Part shown: positions 1-12,079 of the stretch, one piece after another
Numbering within the stretch: position 1 is the stretch's first letter
Layout of the letters: each line of letters begins with the position of its first letter
NCBI RefSeq assembly: GCF_019112545.1
Contig: NW_025064922.1
Location: 41,050 to 105,049 of the forward strand
Direction: 5' to 3'
Source: Guyanagaster necrorhizus
Lineage: Eukaryota > Basidiomycota > Agaricomycetes > Agaricales > Physalacriaceae
DNA length: 64,000 bases
The notes under the pieces: generated by a model
Seen by the model: the letters and a program-made list of their open reading frames with translations, nothing else
Database searches by the model: none
What the model was told of the DNA's origin: nothing
Translations under genes and position numbers: made by a program

Positions 1-1488
1 TTGTCACATAAAGTCACATGTCACATCACATGCTATTTTGGTTCTGCATAAATCTATAAATGCATACAGTTTTGGTGTCTCCCGACCATATGCATTGTGA
101 GATAGTCAACTGTACATGTTGAGGGGTTATTTGCCAAAATCCTTCTGGGATTCAGTTTCTCCTTCTTTTCTTTTTTCATCTTCAAAGGCTCAGTCTAATT
201 CTTTCTGTGCTTTTCAACTGGTCATTTCTTCTTGGTACATCTGACTCAATTGCTTCTATTTGTCATCTGAAAACTTCATTTCATGAATATTTCATGAGGC
301 AGGAAACTGACTGCTTGACACAGCATTCAGGGTGGATCTTTGAGGCTGAGGTTTGCAGAGTTTCAGACAGGCATGAGATAAGTGCTCTTTCTCCTCACAA
401 TTGAAGCACTTTTCTTTCTTTCAGAGTGCATCTATATCTATTGGCTGTGTCTGGCTGCTGTATACAGTTCCATTTCCTGTCCTCTTGTTACTTGTAGTCA
501 TTTTTTTCAGAGCCAACCCACTAGTAACAGCCTTTCCTCCACTTGTAGTGGTTTTCACTTCTCTATGACTGAGAGTGTTGACTCAATAATTGTAGTCCAT
601 CTGCAAAATCCTTCTTTTCCACTCATTATAAGTGGAGAGAAAATCATTGTCCCCATGGGCAATGACATTGTAGAGATTGGATCAGATCACATTCTTGATC
701 TACTCTAATATAGCTTTATGATTGTGCATCTTTTCAGCCTGATATGCTAACTCTTTGAATTCTTGAAAGAATTTCTTAGCATCAGTGAAGTTGGCCTGTC
801 AAAAGGCATGCCACTTGGCAGCATAAACATTTTGTTCTGTGTCTAGCTTGAATCATCATTATACAGCTTTTTTGAATCATGAGTAGAAGAAGTATCTCCA
901 CTGTCCTTTAGTTGGATTATAAAAGTACTGTTTCTGTAAGCTCTACCATTCTTGTGCTGCACTTTCAAATCAGATTGTACAGAATATTACTTGGTGAGGG
1001 CTGAACCTGATGGAGCTTATAGAGAAGTAGATGCTGTACACCTTGAAATACACTTCATATTGTTGGAAAAAGCATTTCAAGTCCAGGCTTTCTCCTTTGA
1101 ATGGTACTGGCTTATGGACTATAGTCAGCTTTAAATTTCCCTAGGGCTCTATAGTTTTAGGCTCCCACAGAGGCAGAATGTCAGATGGTGGTGGTGGCAT
1201 TAGTGGTAGAGCTGACTTTTTAGGCTCAAGCAAGGACTACAGCCTTTGATCATACTGAGGATGATCCAGTAGTTCTTTAGGGAGTGGAAGAAATGGTACT
1301 GCTGGCTCTTTTCTCTCTTTTTCTTTATCAGAGAGTGCTGATGGAGCCAGTGATCTGACATCTTCAGGTTCTGCTCCAACAAATAGATGGATAGATGCAG
1401 CTGGGACTTGCTGAAGAGTCTTCCAGAAAGGGTTTCAGCTTTCCTAACTACTTAAGCTGCTTTCTGCTGATAGTGATCATTCAGGCAC
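1..1488 (-). pseudogene. Ty3/gypsy gag fragment (element A1)
   Basis: This is the 5' part of a minus-strand gypsy element that runs off the left edge. Read on the minus strand it gives a degenerate gag with a stretch resembling a capsid region (about 700-1200) and then a zinc-knuckle start reading KEEKCFNC near 395-450. Frames shift and stops occur, so no protein can be made. The gag resembles that of element H (33595-36732), for example in the shared capsid-type pattern of a Phe-Phe pair followed by YFxVYSIYF. No 5' LTR of its own kind borders it: the LTR at 1489 belongs to A2. Confidence 0.7.
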
Positions 1489-1940
1489 TGTTAAGCCCAA
1501 GTTGCATGTGATTTAAACACATGATAAACTGATGCTGTATTGAGTTCATACAGTCATGTCAGAGTTCACTTATATATGCTTGTTGATCAAGAGCTTCAAG
1601 ACCAATAAACAGTCAGCTCAAGATGAAGTAGTAAGAATAAACTTTAGCTCAAAGCTGGAGATATACAGCAAGAGCTATGCTACTTATATACTATTTGTTC
1701 ATAAGATAAATATATCTCTACTAATTGTGTGTTCCATGGCTATAGTGCTTATCATCCTTGAGTGTTGCAACTACCTATAAAAGAGTATTGTTCATTGTCA
1801 AGGGGCATCATTGTTGTTAGAGGACAATAGCAGACTTGGCCTATTATAGTGACTGTCTCATGGTCTTAAGCACTGGTCTAGATGTCTGACTAAGCATAAA
1901 TAGGGGTTAATCAGAAAAGGAAAATAGAAAAATCATAATA
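1489..1940 (-). repeat. 3' LTR of gypsy element A2 (family I)
   Basis: This 452-bp LTR runs from TGTTAAG to ATAATA on the plus strand. It matches the family I LTRs at 17734, 37961 and 45653, sharing the opening TGCATGTGAT, the 'TTTAGCTCAAAGCTG' core and the AAAAATCATAA end. A purine-rich tract read on the minus strand (1941-1960) adjoins it, as expected for a 3' LTR of a minus-strand element. The last AACA has become AATA, a C-to-T change. Confidence 0.8.
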
Positions 1941-2844
1941 TTACTCCTCTTTTAAGACTATCATCCCAATGGCTATACTAAGAAGAGTTTATAATTGTAA
2001 ATAGCATCATCAGCATTCATATGTCACTCATTGATCTATTAGTTAGATTCAGGGCTATAACTCTTTCAATTGACCAAATAATCAACTGTTGAACATGTTC
2101 TGCCACTGTGCATCTGAACTTTGCAAAATCTATGATTGAGAATTTAATCAATTTCATAGTATTCTTCATCATTGATTAAGTCCAGTTCAGGAGGCAATGG
2201 TCACTCTTGATTCAGAAATGCAGGCATGATATAAAGAGTGAAGAGAATTTCATTAAATATATTATAGATCTTTCAACAAGTAAAAAGGCAGAGTTTGTAG
2301 ATGAAAAGGCTCACTTTAGCAGTGATTAGGAATGGTCCAGTGTGTTTATCAGTGAGCTTCTTCTTGGGGCATAGAGATGGAGGTTGGTTGTATTTAGCCA
2401 GACCTTATCATTTATAGAATATTAGCAAGCAAGGGAGCAATGTTTATTGTAATATTTTTTCATGGAGGTTGCTGCTCTTTCCAGAGCAGTGTGTGTTTTA
2501 TTGTGGATCTTTGCCATAGTGTGCATGAAGTCAGATGAGATAGGTGTGAAGGTTTGGTGATATTTAGTGTGTGAGATATTGAGATGGCATCTAAAATTGA
2601 CAAAGAAGAGAGTTTTCTCAGTGGCAAAATGAATACAGTTATTATGTTGGAACATAGCAAGAGCAAGCTATTCAATCCAGTCATTCTATTTGTAGTTAAT
2701 GAACATACAGAGATATTTCTCTATCTCCTGGTTTACACATTCTGTCTGTCCATTAGTTTAAGGATGATATGCAGTAGATGCATTGTTGCAGATATTTAGG
2801 AGTCAGTACAGGTCATTAAGGAACTTCAAGATGAATTGAGATTC
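1941..2844 (-). pseudogene. Ty3/gypsy integrase C-terminus and chromodomain (A2)
   Basis: A minus-strand remnant of a family I pol. A chromodomain-like segment (about 2020-2200, reading YLVNxKSYSPESN) follows the end of an integrase (2422-2844, with FQHNNCIHFATEKT as the conserved post-catalytic motif). The integrase stops abruptly at 2844, where the LTR of element E begins with TG, so E probably inserted here or joined here. Stops interrupt the frame. Element D covers the same part of integrase, so A2 is not the missing end of D. Confidence 0.75.
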
Positions 2845-3344
2845 TGTTAAGAACATGCCAATTGACTGGACTTCTATGCATGCACAGAGACCAGTAGAAT
2901 GCATAGACATCAATAAAGCTGTTGGCAATATCACTCTTGAGTTGAGGCCCAAGGATTTGAATGGACAGAATAGAGTTCTGTCAGAGAAGTGAAGAGAAAT
3001 ATCCTTTGGAGCAGAATTCAATGAATGAGATAGAGAAAAGTTGAAGTGAGCATGAGATGTAAATGGCTATTCAAGTTGATATTTGAACTGAGTAGTTATA
3101 ATAATTATACACAGTTTTATATACTAATGGTAGCTAATTCTAATTTGGAATCCATTGAATTCCAGTGTCAATATTTGCTACTGAGTTCAGGGTCTAGATA
3201 TTACAATATGAAATATAAATGTGAAATGATAATGGTGAAAATGAAATTAATAGATAATAAGAAGTGGGCAGAGTCTGGTGGGTTTTGGTGATTGAATTCA
3301 TGGTTGGTTGAGGTGACATAGAGGCTGATAGCATGTGTGTAACA
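2845..3344 (-). repeat. L2-family LTR, 3' LTR of gypsy element E
   Basis: This 500-bp repeat reads TGTTAAGAACATGCC at its left end and, on the minus strand, starts TGTTACACACATGC. Copies lie at 36733-37225 (minus) and 56469-56996 (plus). They share the near-terminal CATGCCAAT, an internal AAGTTGATATT and the opposite CATGC end. Position and orientation fit the 3' LTR of minus-strand element E. Antisense transcription from this LTR would enter the coiled-coil ORF at 3498. Confidence 0.7.
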
Positions 3345-3497
3345 GTATTCCTCTGTTAGTGTTCTTGCTCTCAAGAGTGCAGATTCCAATAGTCAGTGAA
3401 GCCACATGAAAGATTGTTGGTGGCCATAAGAAGTTTTGCAACTTGATCTGATACTACCACCATTGCCTAAACTTTTGCAACTATGTCACCTCTTGCT
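3345..3497. other. Leader between L2 LTR and antisense ORF of E
   Basis: About 150 bp of non-coding DNA between the LTR and the antisense ORF. A ~35-bp stretch around 3358-3395 matches the equivalent spacer of element C (around 56420-56460), including TCAAGAGTGCAGAT, so the spacer is conserved between two elements. It may be the 5' leader of the antisense transcript. Confidence 0.5.
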
Positions 3498-4790
3498 ATG
3501 TATCATCACTCATACACTCTTGAGCCTTTAGTGAAGGAATCCACCCTCAATGGCCCTGAAGAGGCCAAGGAATTATTCTATCTGGAATGACAAACTATAG
3601 AGAAAGAATATACAGAGGCTGTATAAGTCCACTTAGAGTGAAAAAAGGAGCAAGAGAGAGAGAAGAAGGTCTGAATAGACTGTGTGACCTGAGAGGCACA
3701 GAGAAAGAAGCAGCAAGAGGGGTTGAAGAGGAAGAGGGAGAAGATCCAGTGGGTAGCAGAGAGGCAAGTGAAGGAGGCAGAGGAGGCATTGAGAGAAGCA
3801 GCTCAAAGAAAAGCTGAGGAGAGAGAGGCCTTGGAGGTAGAGCAAGAGAGAATAGTCATAAAGGGTGGATTGAAAATGACTCCTGTGGAGGCTGTTGATT
3901 TCAGGCTGTGATGAGTTCTGGCAGCTCAGTTCAATCCTGGGCCTGATTTTCATTTCAAAAGAGTGGCCAGTCATATCCCAATAGAGTCTGAAGGTGAGCC
4001 AGACAAGGGGTCCAAGGGGAATGATGAGTCAGAAAAGTCTGAGAGAATCTTAGAGAGGAGGAAGAAAGTGCAAGAAGATAAGAGAAGGGCAATAAATCTG
4101 ATAGAGAAGGGCTATAAATGCAAGTTCAGATTGAGGAGTATAGTGAATAGCAGTGAGACAGAGATAGTTGCTAGTCTCAAAAAGCAGGCAAAGTTAGAAG
4201 TTGCAGAGCTGACAGAGGATAAAGAGTTGTTGGATAGTGAAAGTAAGTGTCTTGGTTTTTCTGTATGGTTTGACTTAGCTTTGTTTTCAGAAAGTTGTGT
4301 GCACTGTCATCAAGATAGCATATGATGTTATGTATAACCAGTAACCAAAGATGCCAGTTGAAGATAGACTTGTGCTTGCTATAAGATCAAGAAAACTGTC
4401 TATTTGTTTAACAAGGGTATTACTATAAGTGAGGTGATCAGTAGTGTGAAGGTCTTTGCTGGCTTCTACTAAATTTCAAAATTAATTCACAAGTTGATAT
4501 ATTATGTAGATGAGTTGATGGAAGAGCTGGTGAATATCTAGGGTACTGCAGCAGGTTTTCAGGATGACTATGATTCTGATAACATATCATCTTTCTTGGA
4601 GCTGTTTTTAGAATCTGAGGTGGAGGCCTGGAAGAAGGTCTGACTGATTTTCAAAGATAAGAGAGATCAAAAGGTGGAGGATCTTCAGGAGACAATATTG
4701 AAGAGGCTGAATGAGAATATTGAAGAGTTGAAGAAGCAAAAAGAGAGTTTAGATTCTAGTGCAGGCCTGTTGGATGCCACTTCACTGTAA
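3498..4790 (+). pseudogene. Antisense coiled-coil ORF of gypsy element E
   Basis: This coding stretch runs on the plus strand, opposite to the gag-pol of E, between its chromodomain and its 3' LTR. ATG at 3498 fits the homologous start in element C. Both copies share an N-terminal pattern of FYLE, then EK-Y, then AI or AV. The rest is rich in Glu, Lys, Arg and Gln, with clear heptad-like segments near 3730-3850, 3990-4240 and 4670-4790, and it ends at TAA 4788-4790. Several stops and frameshifts break it. About 430 codons are spanned. The function is unknown. Plant gypsy elements are known to carry antisense ORFs in this position, but homology to those cannot be judged here. Confidence 0.6.
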
Positions 4791-5039
4791 AAATTTTGTA
4801 TGAAATGTATATAGAAAAAGACATCAGATGTTAGTAGTAGACAAAAATATAAATACAAGATTTTGACTTTGAAAGTATAAAAAGGGTGATTAAAATAGTG
4901 GTAATTAGTGATTAGAATTGAAATAGTAAGGTGGGACACCAGTGGTGTCTGGAGTAGTGTTGTATTAAGAATAGAATATTTAAATGACTTTAGATAAGGG
5001 TTCTGGTTTGTCTGGGTATCAATGGTGGAATTCTTTGAT

Positions 5040-6420
5040 AAATTCATCAGCAGAGAACTCAGAGGCTAGTAACTAAGCAAATTCTTTATTGGTATCTTTG
5101 TAGCCAAGCTACTGGATCTTATACAGCAGTGGGCAGCAGAACTGGTGGTCCAGCTTAGAGTTGAGGATTTAGGCTATTTTGAAATGTTCTTCTCTGTCAA
5201 CTTCAATTGGAGGCAGCAGTGGTTGGATTTAGTTAGGAATGGTGTTTTTTTTTACAGATTTCAATTGTGACATATAGAAGACTGGGTGAATAGACCAGAG
5301 ATCTGGTGGAAGCCTCAGCATGAAGGAGTGGGAACTAGATTGGGCTATGATTTTGAAAGAACCAAGGTATTTCTCTAAGAATTTTCTGGTTGGAGGAGTG
5401 GTTTTAATATGTTTGGAACTGAGGTAGACTTTGTCACCTACTGTGAATGGGAGTGTCAGAATCTGATGCTTATCCACTTGGATCTTGTAGCAAGCCTGAG
5501 CTTTGGATATTTCATCTTTTAATACTTGATGGAGTTCATCAAGATTGGCTGCAAAGTCTCAGGCCTGAGCAGAGACAATGTTCCTTTTAGAATAAACAGT
5601 GATGTTGAGGTGGTAACTCTTGTTAGCAAAGAATGGGAAAATCCTGATGAATGCATTAGAGATATTATTGTAGGCAAACTCAGCAATGAGTAAGAGGGTG
5701 TCCCAGTTGTCCTGCTGATAGGAGCAGTAGATGTGGATGTATTGTTTCAGAGTTTGATTTGCTTATTTGGTTTGTTCATTGGCCTTCAGATAATAACCAG
5801 AAATAAGATGGAGTTTTATATTAAGGATGGTGGCTAGGGTATAAGTGAACTGGGAGACAAATTCAGAGCTACAATCAGATGTGATGTGACTGGGTATACT
5901 ATGTTTAGAGAAGACATGAATAAGAAAAAGTTGGATAAGCTCTGCAGAGTTAATAGTGTCATAAGTGGGGATGAAGATGGCTTGCTTACTAGCTTGATTC
6001 ATGACTACTAAAATGGTGGTAAATCCATTGGAGTCTAGTAGTTGTTTAATAAAATCCATGAAAATAGAATTCTATAGCCATTCAGAAACTGGTAGAGATT
6101 TGAGTAACCTATAGAGGCAGTGTCTAGATATCTTATTGTGCTCACAAACTGTGCAGGACTTAATATAGTGTCAAACATTTATGCATCTTTGGTCAGGTGT
6201 AGTCTCATTGGACTAGTTCTAATATCTGATTTTGACCAAAGTGACCTGCCAAGATGTGGTCATAACTGTTTTGTAGTATACAGAGACAGAGATTATTGGA
6301 GTCTGAAACATAGATGCAGTCTTCAAAGTGAAGAATGTTGTATTTATCAATAGACCACTGAGAGGGAGAGGATTCAGAAGTGGCCTTAGCCTGATAGAGG
6401 CCATCAGAGGATGTAAGATC
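5040..6420 (-). pseudogene. Gypsy integrase and chromodomain (E)
   Basis: A chromoviral integrase end on the minus strand. The core (6059-5763) shows MDFIKQLLDSNGF, carrying the first catalytic Asp. The second Asp sits in a segment reading TSDCSSEFVSQF. In the third motif the expected HPEADGQT-like string has become YLKANEQT, so the catalytic Glu reads Lys. The C-terminal domain (5477-5229) has the VGDKVYLS and HPVFYMSQLK motifs typical of Tf2-like elements. A chromodomain (about 5200-5040) ends with the basidiomycete signature YPDKPEP. Internal stops make it inactive. Confidence 0.8.
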
Positions 6421-6649
6421 AGAGAATTGTGCTTATTTGATATTAGTGTGAAGTTTGTTGATATTCATGATAGCACTAGCCCATAGGATAGAGCCTTTGA
6501 GGTAGATTGCATAGAGTGATGCAGAAAGTTGTTCTTAGATGAACACAGATCAGAAATTGTGGGAATTGACTTAGGCATATTGGCTATCTCCCTTTTTAGA
6601 GTAGATATCCTATCATCTAGTAAGTGCATCTGGTTTTCCTCCAAGTTTC

Positions 6650-8690
6650 CCAGGGTAGAACCAGATTACTAGGTTGAACTGAGATAGATATTTAGACTAG
6701 TAGACTTGTCAGCAGATTAGAATCTTGGTGGTGATGAAGTATTCAAGATTCTTGTGGTCTGTTATAATATCAATAGAGTCTGCAGAGCCTTTAAGATAGT
6801 GCTACCAATGTTTAAAAGCTTTAAAAACAGCTAGAAGCTCCTTGTCATAAGTGTCATAGTTGAGTTCAGCATTGTAGAGGCTCCAGAAGCAGAAGGTGAT
6901 GAGGTGAATTTTTCCATCTTCAAGATAAATAGAGAGGATAGCTGCAATTGCATAATTGGAGGTATCAGTTTTCATCACTATCTTTTGATCAGAGACCCAG
7001 TGGGTAAGGATGAGAGCATGTGTAAAGGCCTGTTTCAACTCATTGAAGACAGCCAAGCATTTGTCATTAAATTTTTATAGAGTTCCCTTATGAGTGAGTC
7101 ATGTAAGAGAAATAATGATATTGCTATATTCATGTATGAAGTGATAGTAGAAGTTGGCAAAGCCAAGAAAAGATTGGATATCTTTGACTTTTTATAGCAC
7201 TGGCCAGTCAATAATGGCCTTTACTTTTTCTTTAGATATGCAAAGTCCTTCAGATGATAGGATGTAGCCTAGATATTCTATAAAATCATAGTTGAATTCA
7301 CATTTAGAGCCTTTGCAGTAGAGTCCATTAGCTCTAAGCCTATATAGGATCTTATAAACATATTTCTGGTGATCTTTTGAGTTGTCAGAATATACAAGGA
7401 TGTCATCAAGGTAGACTACTACTGATATGTCAAGCATGTCAAAGAATATATCATTCACAAATTGTTGGAATACCACCAGAGCATTTATGAGGCCAAAAGA
7501 CATGACATGCTATTCAAAGAAACTATAATGGGTCCAGAAGGCTGTTTTCCATTTATTCTCTTTAGCTATGCAGATGAGATGATAGGCATGTCAAAGGTTG
7601 AGCTTGGTGTAGATGTGTGCAGAGCAAGTAGAGTCAAGAAGATCAGAAATAAGGAGAAGAAAGTAGTGATCCTTCTTAGAGATTTTATTTAGGCCATAGT
7701 AGCTGACACAGAGTTGGAGTTCACCAGTCTTCTTCTTGACAAATAGGACCAGAGCCACATATGAAGAGCAGGATGGAGTAATAAACCCATTGTGCAGATT
7801 ATTATCAATAAACTCTTATAGAATCTTGAGTTCAGATTCTGAGAGAGAATAAATAGATCTGAGCAGTGGAGATGTTCCTTCCTCAAGATTGATTTTGAGA
7901 TTGTATAGTCTGTGTTCAGATAGCTTTTGGGAGAGGGTATTGCTGAAGACATCTGCAAAATCATAGTACTCTACTGGCACTGATGAAAGATCTGTCAGTT
8001 CTGCAGATGTGGCTTTGGCTCCAATATTAAGCAAGGAAGGCTGCAGTGTGAACTACTGAACATCTTCCTCTGCACTGGCTTGGACAAATGCAGCAGCAGA
8101 TATAATGGAGATCTTTGAGTGTGCTTTTATAGTAAAGGATTCTGAGAGAGAATAGAAATAGGTGGGTTCATATAGGAACAGAGCCTGCCAGCTATCCAGA
8201 GCAGATTTAGAATGAGATGAAGCCCTAAAAGTTAGACTGATGAAGTCTAGTGGGCACAAAAGTCCTGAAATTGAGCTGGAGGGCTTGAAGAAGGGTGAAC
8301 TGTTGTCCTGTGGGCATGAAAGTCTCAGAGATGCAGTGGAGGCCACATAATTAGTTGGAGTGAGATTCTGATTGCTTGAATGAAAAGTGATACTGTTCTC
8401 AGCCCAGTCAATCAGTGGATTATAGCAGGAGAGCCAGTTGTATCCTAGAACAAAATTGCAAGATGAATCCAGATGAGTGACATAGAAGTTTATGGAAAGG
8501 TGTCTCTAAAAGGGAAATAGATAAAAATGGTTGTAGTTTGAGATATGCAGCTTCTGATGGAGCCATTGAATAATCAGAGTTGCACACTAGAGATGGTTTT
8601 AATAGGAATATTATTAGCAGCTATATGCTTAGTGTCAACAAAGTAGTGGCTAGAATCAGAATCAATAAGAGTAAGAAAACACAGAATGAT
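6650..8690 (-). pseudogene. Gypsy protease, reverse transcriptase and RNase H (E)
   Basis: Minus-strand pol remnant. The protease region (about 8690-8400) has LIDSDSSHYFVD, where DSG would be expected. The reverse transcriptase spans about 8034-7190. It keeps the catalytic box YLDDILVYS near 7400 and a thumb-side motif reading SKCEF. RNase H follows at 7056-6650, with DTSNYAIAAILS and the ELNYDTYDKELLA motif. In-frame TGA and TAG codons interrupt each domain. The order and motifs are standard for Ty3/gypsy. Confidence 0.85.
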
Positions 8691-8879
8691 AGAAGCTGAG
8701 GACCCATCAGGCTCCATACTAGTCAGTAATTCTGCTGAAAGTAGAAGATAGAAGAATTGGTTGGAAACAGATGTTGCATTGAGGGTGATGACCTCTAGTA
8801 TATGAATAGAGTCAATGCAACCCTAAACTTGCATAGAGAGAACAGAGTTGCTTCCTAGTTTTCTGACTCAGTTGGAGCT

Positions 8880-10200
8880 GGTTTCTCAGGAGCAGTGTTT
8901 ACTTCAGCTGCATGACCTTTGATGGAGGCAGCTGCCTTCTGCTTGTTGCAATCCTCAGTCTTGTGTTTGACTCCACAGAACATGCAAAGATTGTTCTAGT
9001 GCTGACAGTTTTTTTCTTTCTGAGTAAGACAGCTATCTTTGTCTGGCTTGTCAGCATAGAGCTTAAAGGTGGTGGATTTCAGTGTGAAGCTGGAGTCTGA
9101 GGAAAAAGAGTTGGACCCCTTGGATTTGGGATTGGAGGATTAGTTGAAGGTCTTATTGTTCTGGTTTTCACAGGCAATTTCAGTCTTCTGGGTCTAGTAG
9201 TGAGCATCAAGTTCTTAGGCAAGGAAGCACATATCATGAAGGTTGTTTGGCTTCCCATTGTGGGCCATATCATCCTTGATGCAGGTGCAGAGGCCACAGT
9301 AAAAGGCATGGCAGAGAGAGTTATCTCTGTATCCAATTTATGAGGTGTACTGATTGAATTGAACTATATGCTTTATGATCTGGTCTCCATTGCACATCTG
9401 AGAGTGTTCTAATGCATCTTCAGCATCTCTGATAGTATTGAAGAGACTAAAGTTGCTATGAAGCTCATTTAAGAAAGCCATATAGAAGAATTGCCAGGCT
9501 GGCAGATTTTATGAATTGAGGTTAAGAATATCTGGTTCAAACCAGTTAAGTGCAATGCCAGCCAGGAAGGAAATGGTATAGTTGATCTTGCTAGCATCCA
9601 TTGTGAATGCAGTAGATCTGTCATTAAAGTTCAACTGAAGGGAGACTATGAAGGTCTTTAGTTTGTAAGAATCAGAGCCATTAAAAGATTCCAGTTTCTT
9701 GACTTTGGTTCAAATGGTGGCTGGCTTAGGGTTATTGAGGAAAGTGGAGACTTCTCATAACAGATTCATAAATTCTAGAAACATATTCTGCTGGTTTGGA
9801 CTGTTGCTTTCTGTGGGGCCATCAGAGCTGTCTAGGCCATTAGGATCATCTGAATCTTCTGGACCACCTAGACTATCTGGCTCTCCTGGAAAAGAGTTTG
9901 GTGAGTTATCACCTGGTTTCTGTCAGATGGGAGTATAAGTAGAGGTGTCCTCACCTCTGCTCTCAGAGTCTGGGCTGTCTGAATTCCCATGCATGTTGTC
10001 TATAGATAAGAGGTCTGTCAGAAGATCAGTTTGAGCACCATACATCAGACTGGCCCATTGAGCTCCATTGGTTGGCATGCTGGTGGTGTCAAAAGGATTA
10101 GGGAAATTGTCATAATTAGATTGGAAGGCAGTGAAGCTAGAGTGGTTGTAGGTTTCTCTACAGGAAGGTTATCCTCCACTTATCTTCAAAGCATGGGACT
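8880..10200 (-). pseudogene. Gypsy gag (E)
   Basis: Minus-strand gag of element E. An acidic Ser/Pro-rich start (about 10000-9830) is followed by a capsid-like stretch (about 9750-9300) with FNGSDSYKLKTF. A CCHC knuckle reading CMFCGVKHKTEDC lies near 8990-8950. This gag differs from those of elements B, D and F and of H/A1. The N-terminal start is uncertain because the frame breaks near 10100. Stops and frameshifts occur throughout. Confidence 0.7.
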
Positions 10201-10279
10201 CTATGCTGGATCCCATGGGTATTATTCACATGCATATCACAGTTGCCACACTTATTCTCCTCCAGACCAGGACTGTGCA

Positions 10280-11053
10280 TTGTTTTCTCACTAGCTGACC
10301 TCAGCTAGCTGGCCTAGTCAGGTCTGCTTGCTTTCTTATTTCTCTGGTGACATATCCCTGACAGTGGTAACCTGTTCTGGACCCCCAGAGTTATCTCTCA
10401 TGTCTAGAGTTAGCCACAATAGTTGTGTTCTCTTTTTCAGTGTCTCTACATTCCCTCCAGCTCATAAAATGCACCACTTCTGATCTGACATGCATTAATT
10501 AACTCACTCAATATGATATGTGTCATACCTCAGTATGATGTGAGGTCTCTTGCTGTGTTAAGTGTGCTAAAGCACTGTAAGTATATGTGTGAGTCTCTGA
10601 GCAGTACATGTGCTATTTATCTCTGAGAGTAGTATTCCTCTATCTATTCCTTTGTTGCCATCATTGCATCTCTCTGTTTAGCACTCAGTTATTCAGATAC
10701 CTTTCTTTTAGTCTCAGATCTCTGTTCTAAAGCATGTTCCATCAGTGCATTATTAATCAATGTGATCAGGATTGCTGATCATATTTTGATCATATTCTTT
10801 TTATTTTTAGTATACCCCCTTGTAATGGTATTGGTGCATTTAGAGCTAAGTGCTAGGACCTCACATGCAGTCTAACCCCTCTGGTATTAGCCTGCTACTA
10901 GGCCATGCACTCTGCTCCATGTTATTTCAGTTTAGCCTCATGATGGCTAGGTTTCTGTGCACTCTTATTCTATTCTCAGTTACATGCTTACTGGACTAAA
11001 ATGCTGTCCATGTATTCTCAATTTTTGCAATTTTACATGCCTGAACATGGAGA
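10280..11053 (-). repeat. L3 repeat, putative 5' LTR of E
   Basis: This ~770-bp repeat begins TGACATGCTC on the minus strand. A second copy, in plus orientation, lies at 31340-32190 inside the copia 3' LTR. Shared stretches include CAGCTAGCT, GTGGCAACTGT and a run near the start reading CATGTAAAATTG. It sits directly before the gag of E, as a 5' LTR would. Its inner boundary is not clear. It is unrelated to the L2 LTR at the other end of E. Confidence 0.5.
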
Positions 11054-11800
11054 GAGCATGTCATTATATTGGGCCTTCATTACTGTAGCTGCCTGTTGGA
11101 GGGTGGCTTTTGTTTCATTATGAATTTTTGCCATTGTGATGGCAAAGTCAGCAGAGGCAGAGGTTGTTGTGCAATGATGTTCAGTTTGGGCAACATGGGG
11201 GTGTCACCTGTAGTTAACAAAGAACAGAGTTTTCCCAGTGGCAGAATGAATCCTGTTATTGTGTTGGAAGGCAGCAAGGGCCAGCCATTCCATCCAGTCA
11301 TCTTTCTGGTAGTTGATAAAGAGACAGAGATATTTCTCCACTTCTTGATTTGCTCATTTCATTTGTCCATCTGTTTGAGAGTGATATGCAGTCAACATAT
11401 TTCATTTGATGTGTAAGAGATGATATAGGTCATCCAAGAACTTGGAGATGAATTGTGGTCTCCTATTAGAGATGACTATCTGAGGCATTCTGTATTTTGC
11501 ATAGACTTCATCTCATAGGATTTTTGCCCATCCTTTGGACATCAACTCTGTCAAACAGATGATTGGAATAATGGCTTTAGAGAACTGATCAATAATAATG
11601 ATGATGGTATTATAGCTATTACAATCTGGTAGCTCAGTGATCATGTCTACTGAAATATAGATCCATGGTGCTGATGAGACCTCATTTGGGTGGAGTGGTG
11701 CAGCCTGTGACTGCATTGAGGATTTGTCTTGTTGGCAGATCTCACATGCTTTGACATATTTTATGATGTCATGGCTCATTTCGGGCCACTAGTATTCCTG
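11054..11800 (-). pseudogene. Gypsy integrase fragment (D)
   Basis: Minus-strand integrase. The zinc-binding part includes KACEICQQDKSS (about 11750). The core begins with ISVDMITELPDCNSYNTIIIIIDQFSKA (first Asp in the opening VDM), and the conserved LTELMSKGWAKIL segment lies near 11530. The right-hand coding part (11301-11080) covers the post-catalytic stretch with LPLGKLCSLL. The C-terminus and chromodomain are lost at the junction with E. Frameshifts and stops separate the parts. Confidence 0.75.
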
Positions 11801-12079
11801 CAAGACAAGCTCTTTAGTTTTGGCAATGCCTAGATGACTGGCAGTTGCATGATTATAGCAGGTGGCAATGATTTCACCATGAAGTGCTTCCTTTCAGAGA
11901 ATGTAGATCTGTTCATTATAGCAGATCAATCCTCCTTCCTTCATCATTCTCCACTCATGGTTGAGTGATAGAGCCACTTGTTGGTCTCATTTGCAGGCAT
12001 CTCATGTTGCACTCTCAATGCACTTATGGATTTCCTCCTCAGTTGGTATTATTATTACTCAGAAGTGCTTGGGTTTTAA

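Larger units (their letters stand above)
2845..11053 (-). mobile_element. Ty3/gypsy chromovirus E, degenerate
   Basis: Read on the minus strand the order is L3 repeat (11053 to about 10280), gag, protease, reverse transcriptase, RNase H, integrase, chromodomain, antisense coiled-coil ORF and L2 LTR. Domain order is that of Ty3/gypsy chromoviruses of the Tf2-like group. The two ends carry different repeats, L2 at the 3' side and L3 at the 5' side, so the element is a recombinant or lost its own 5' LTR. Many stops show that it is dead. The left end abuts A2 and the right end abuts D. Confidence 0.75.

Noticed and set aside
3595..3974. Open minus-strand frames opposite the coiled-coil ORF.
   Set aside because: They are Leu/Ser-rich mirror images of a purine-rich coding strand.
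3498..4790. The coiled-coil ORF as the sense gag of a separate LTR element.
   Set aside because: It follows an LTR closely, but E already has its own gag at the other end, and the same antisense placement recurs in C. A separate element would have to be joined at the same point twice.
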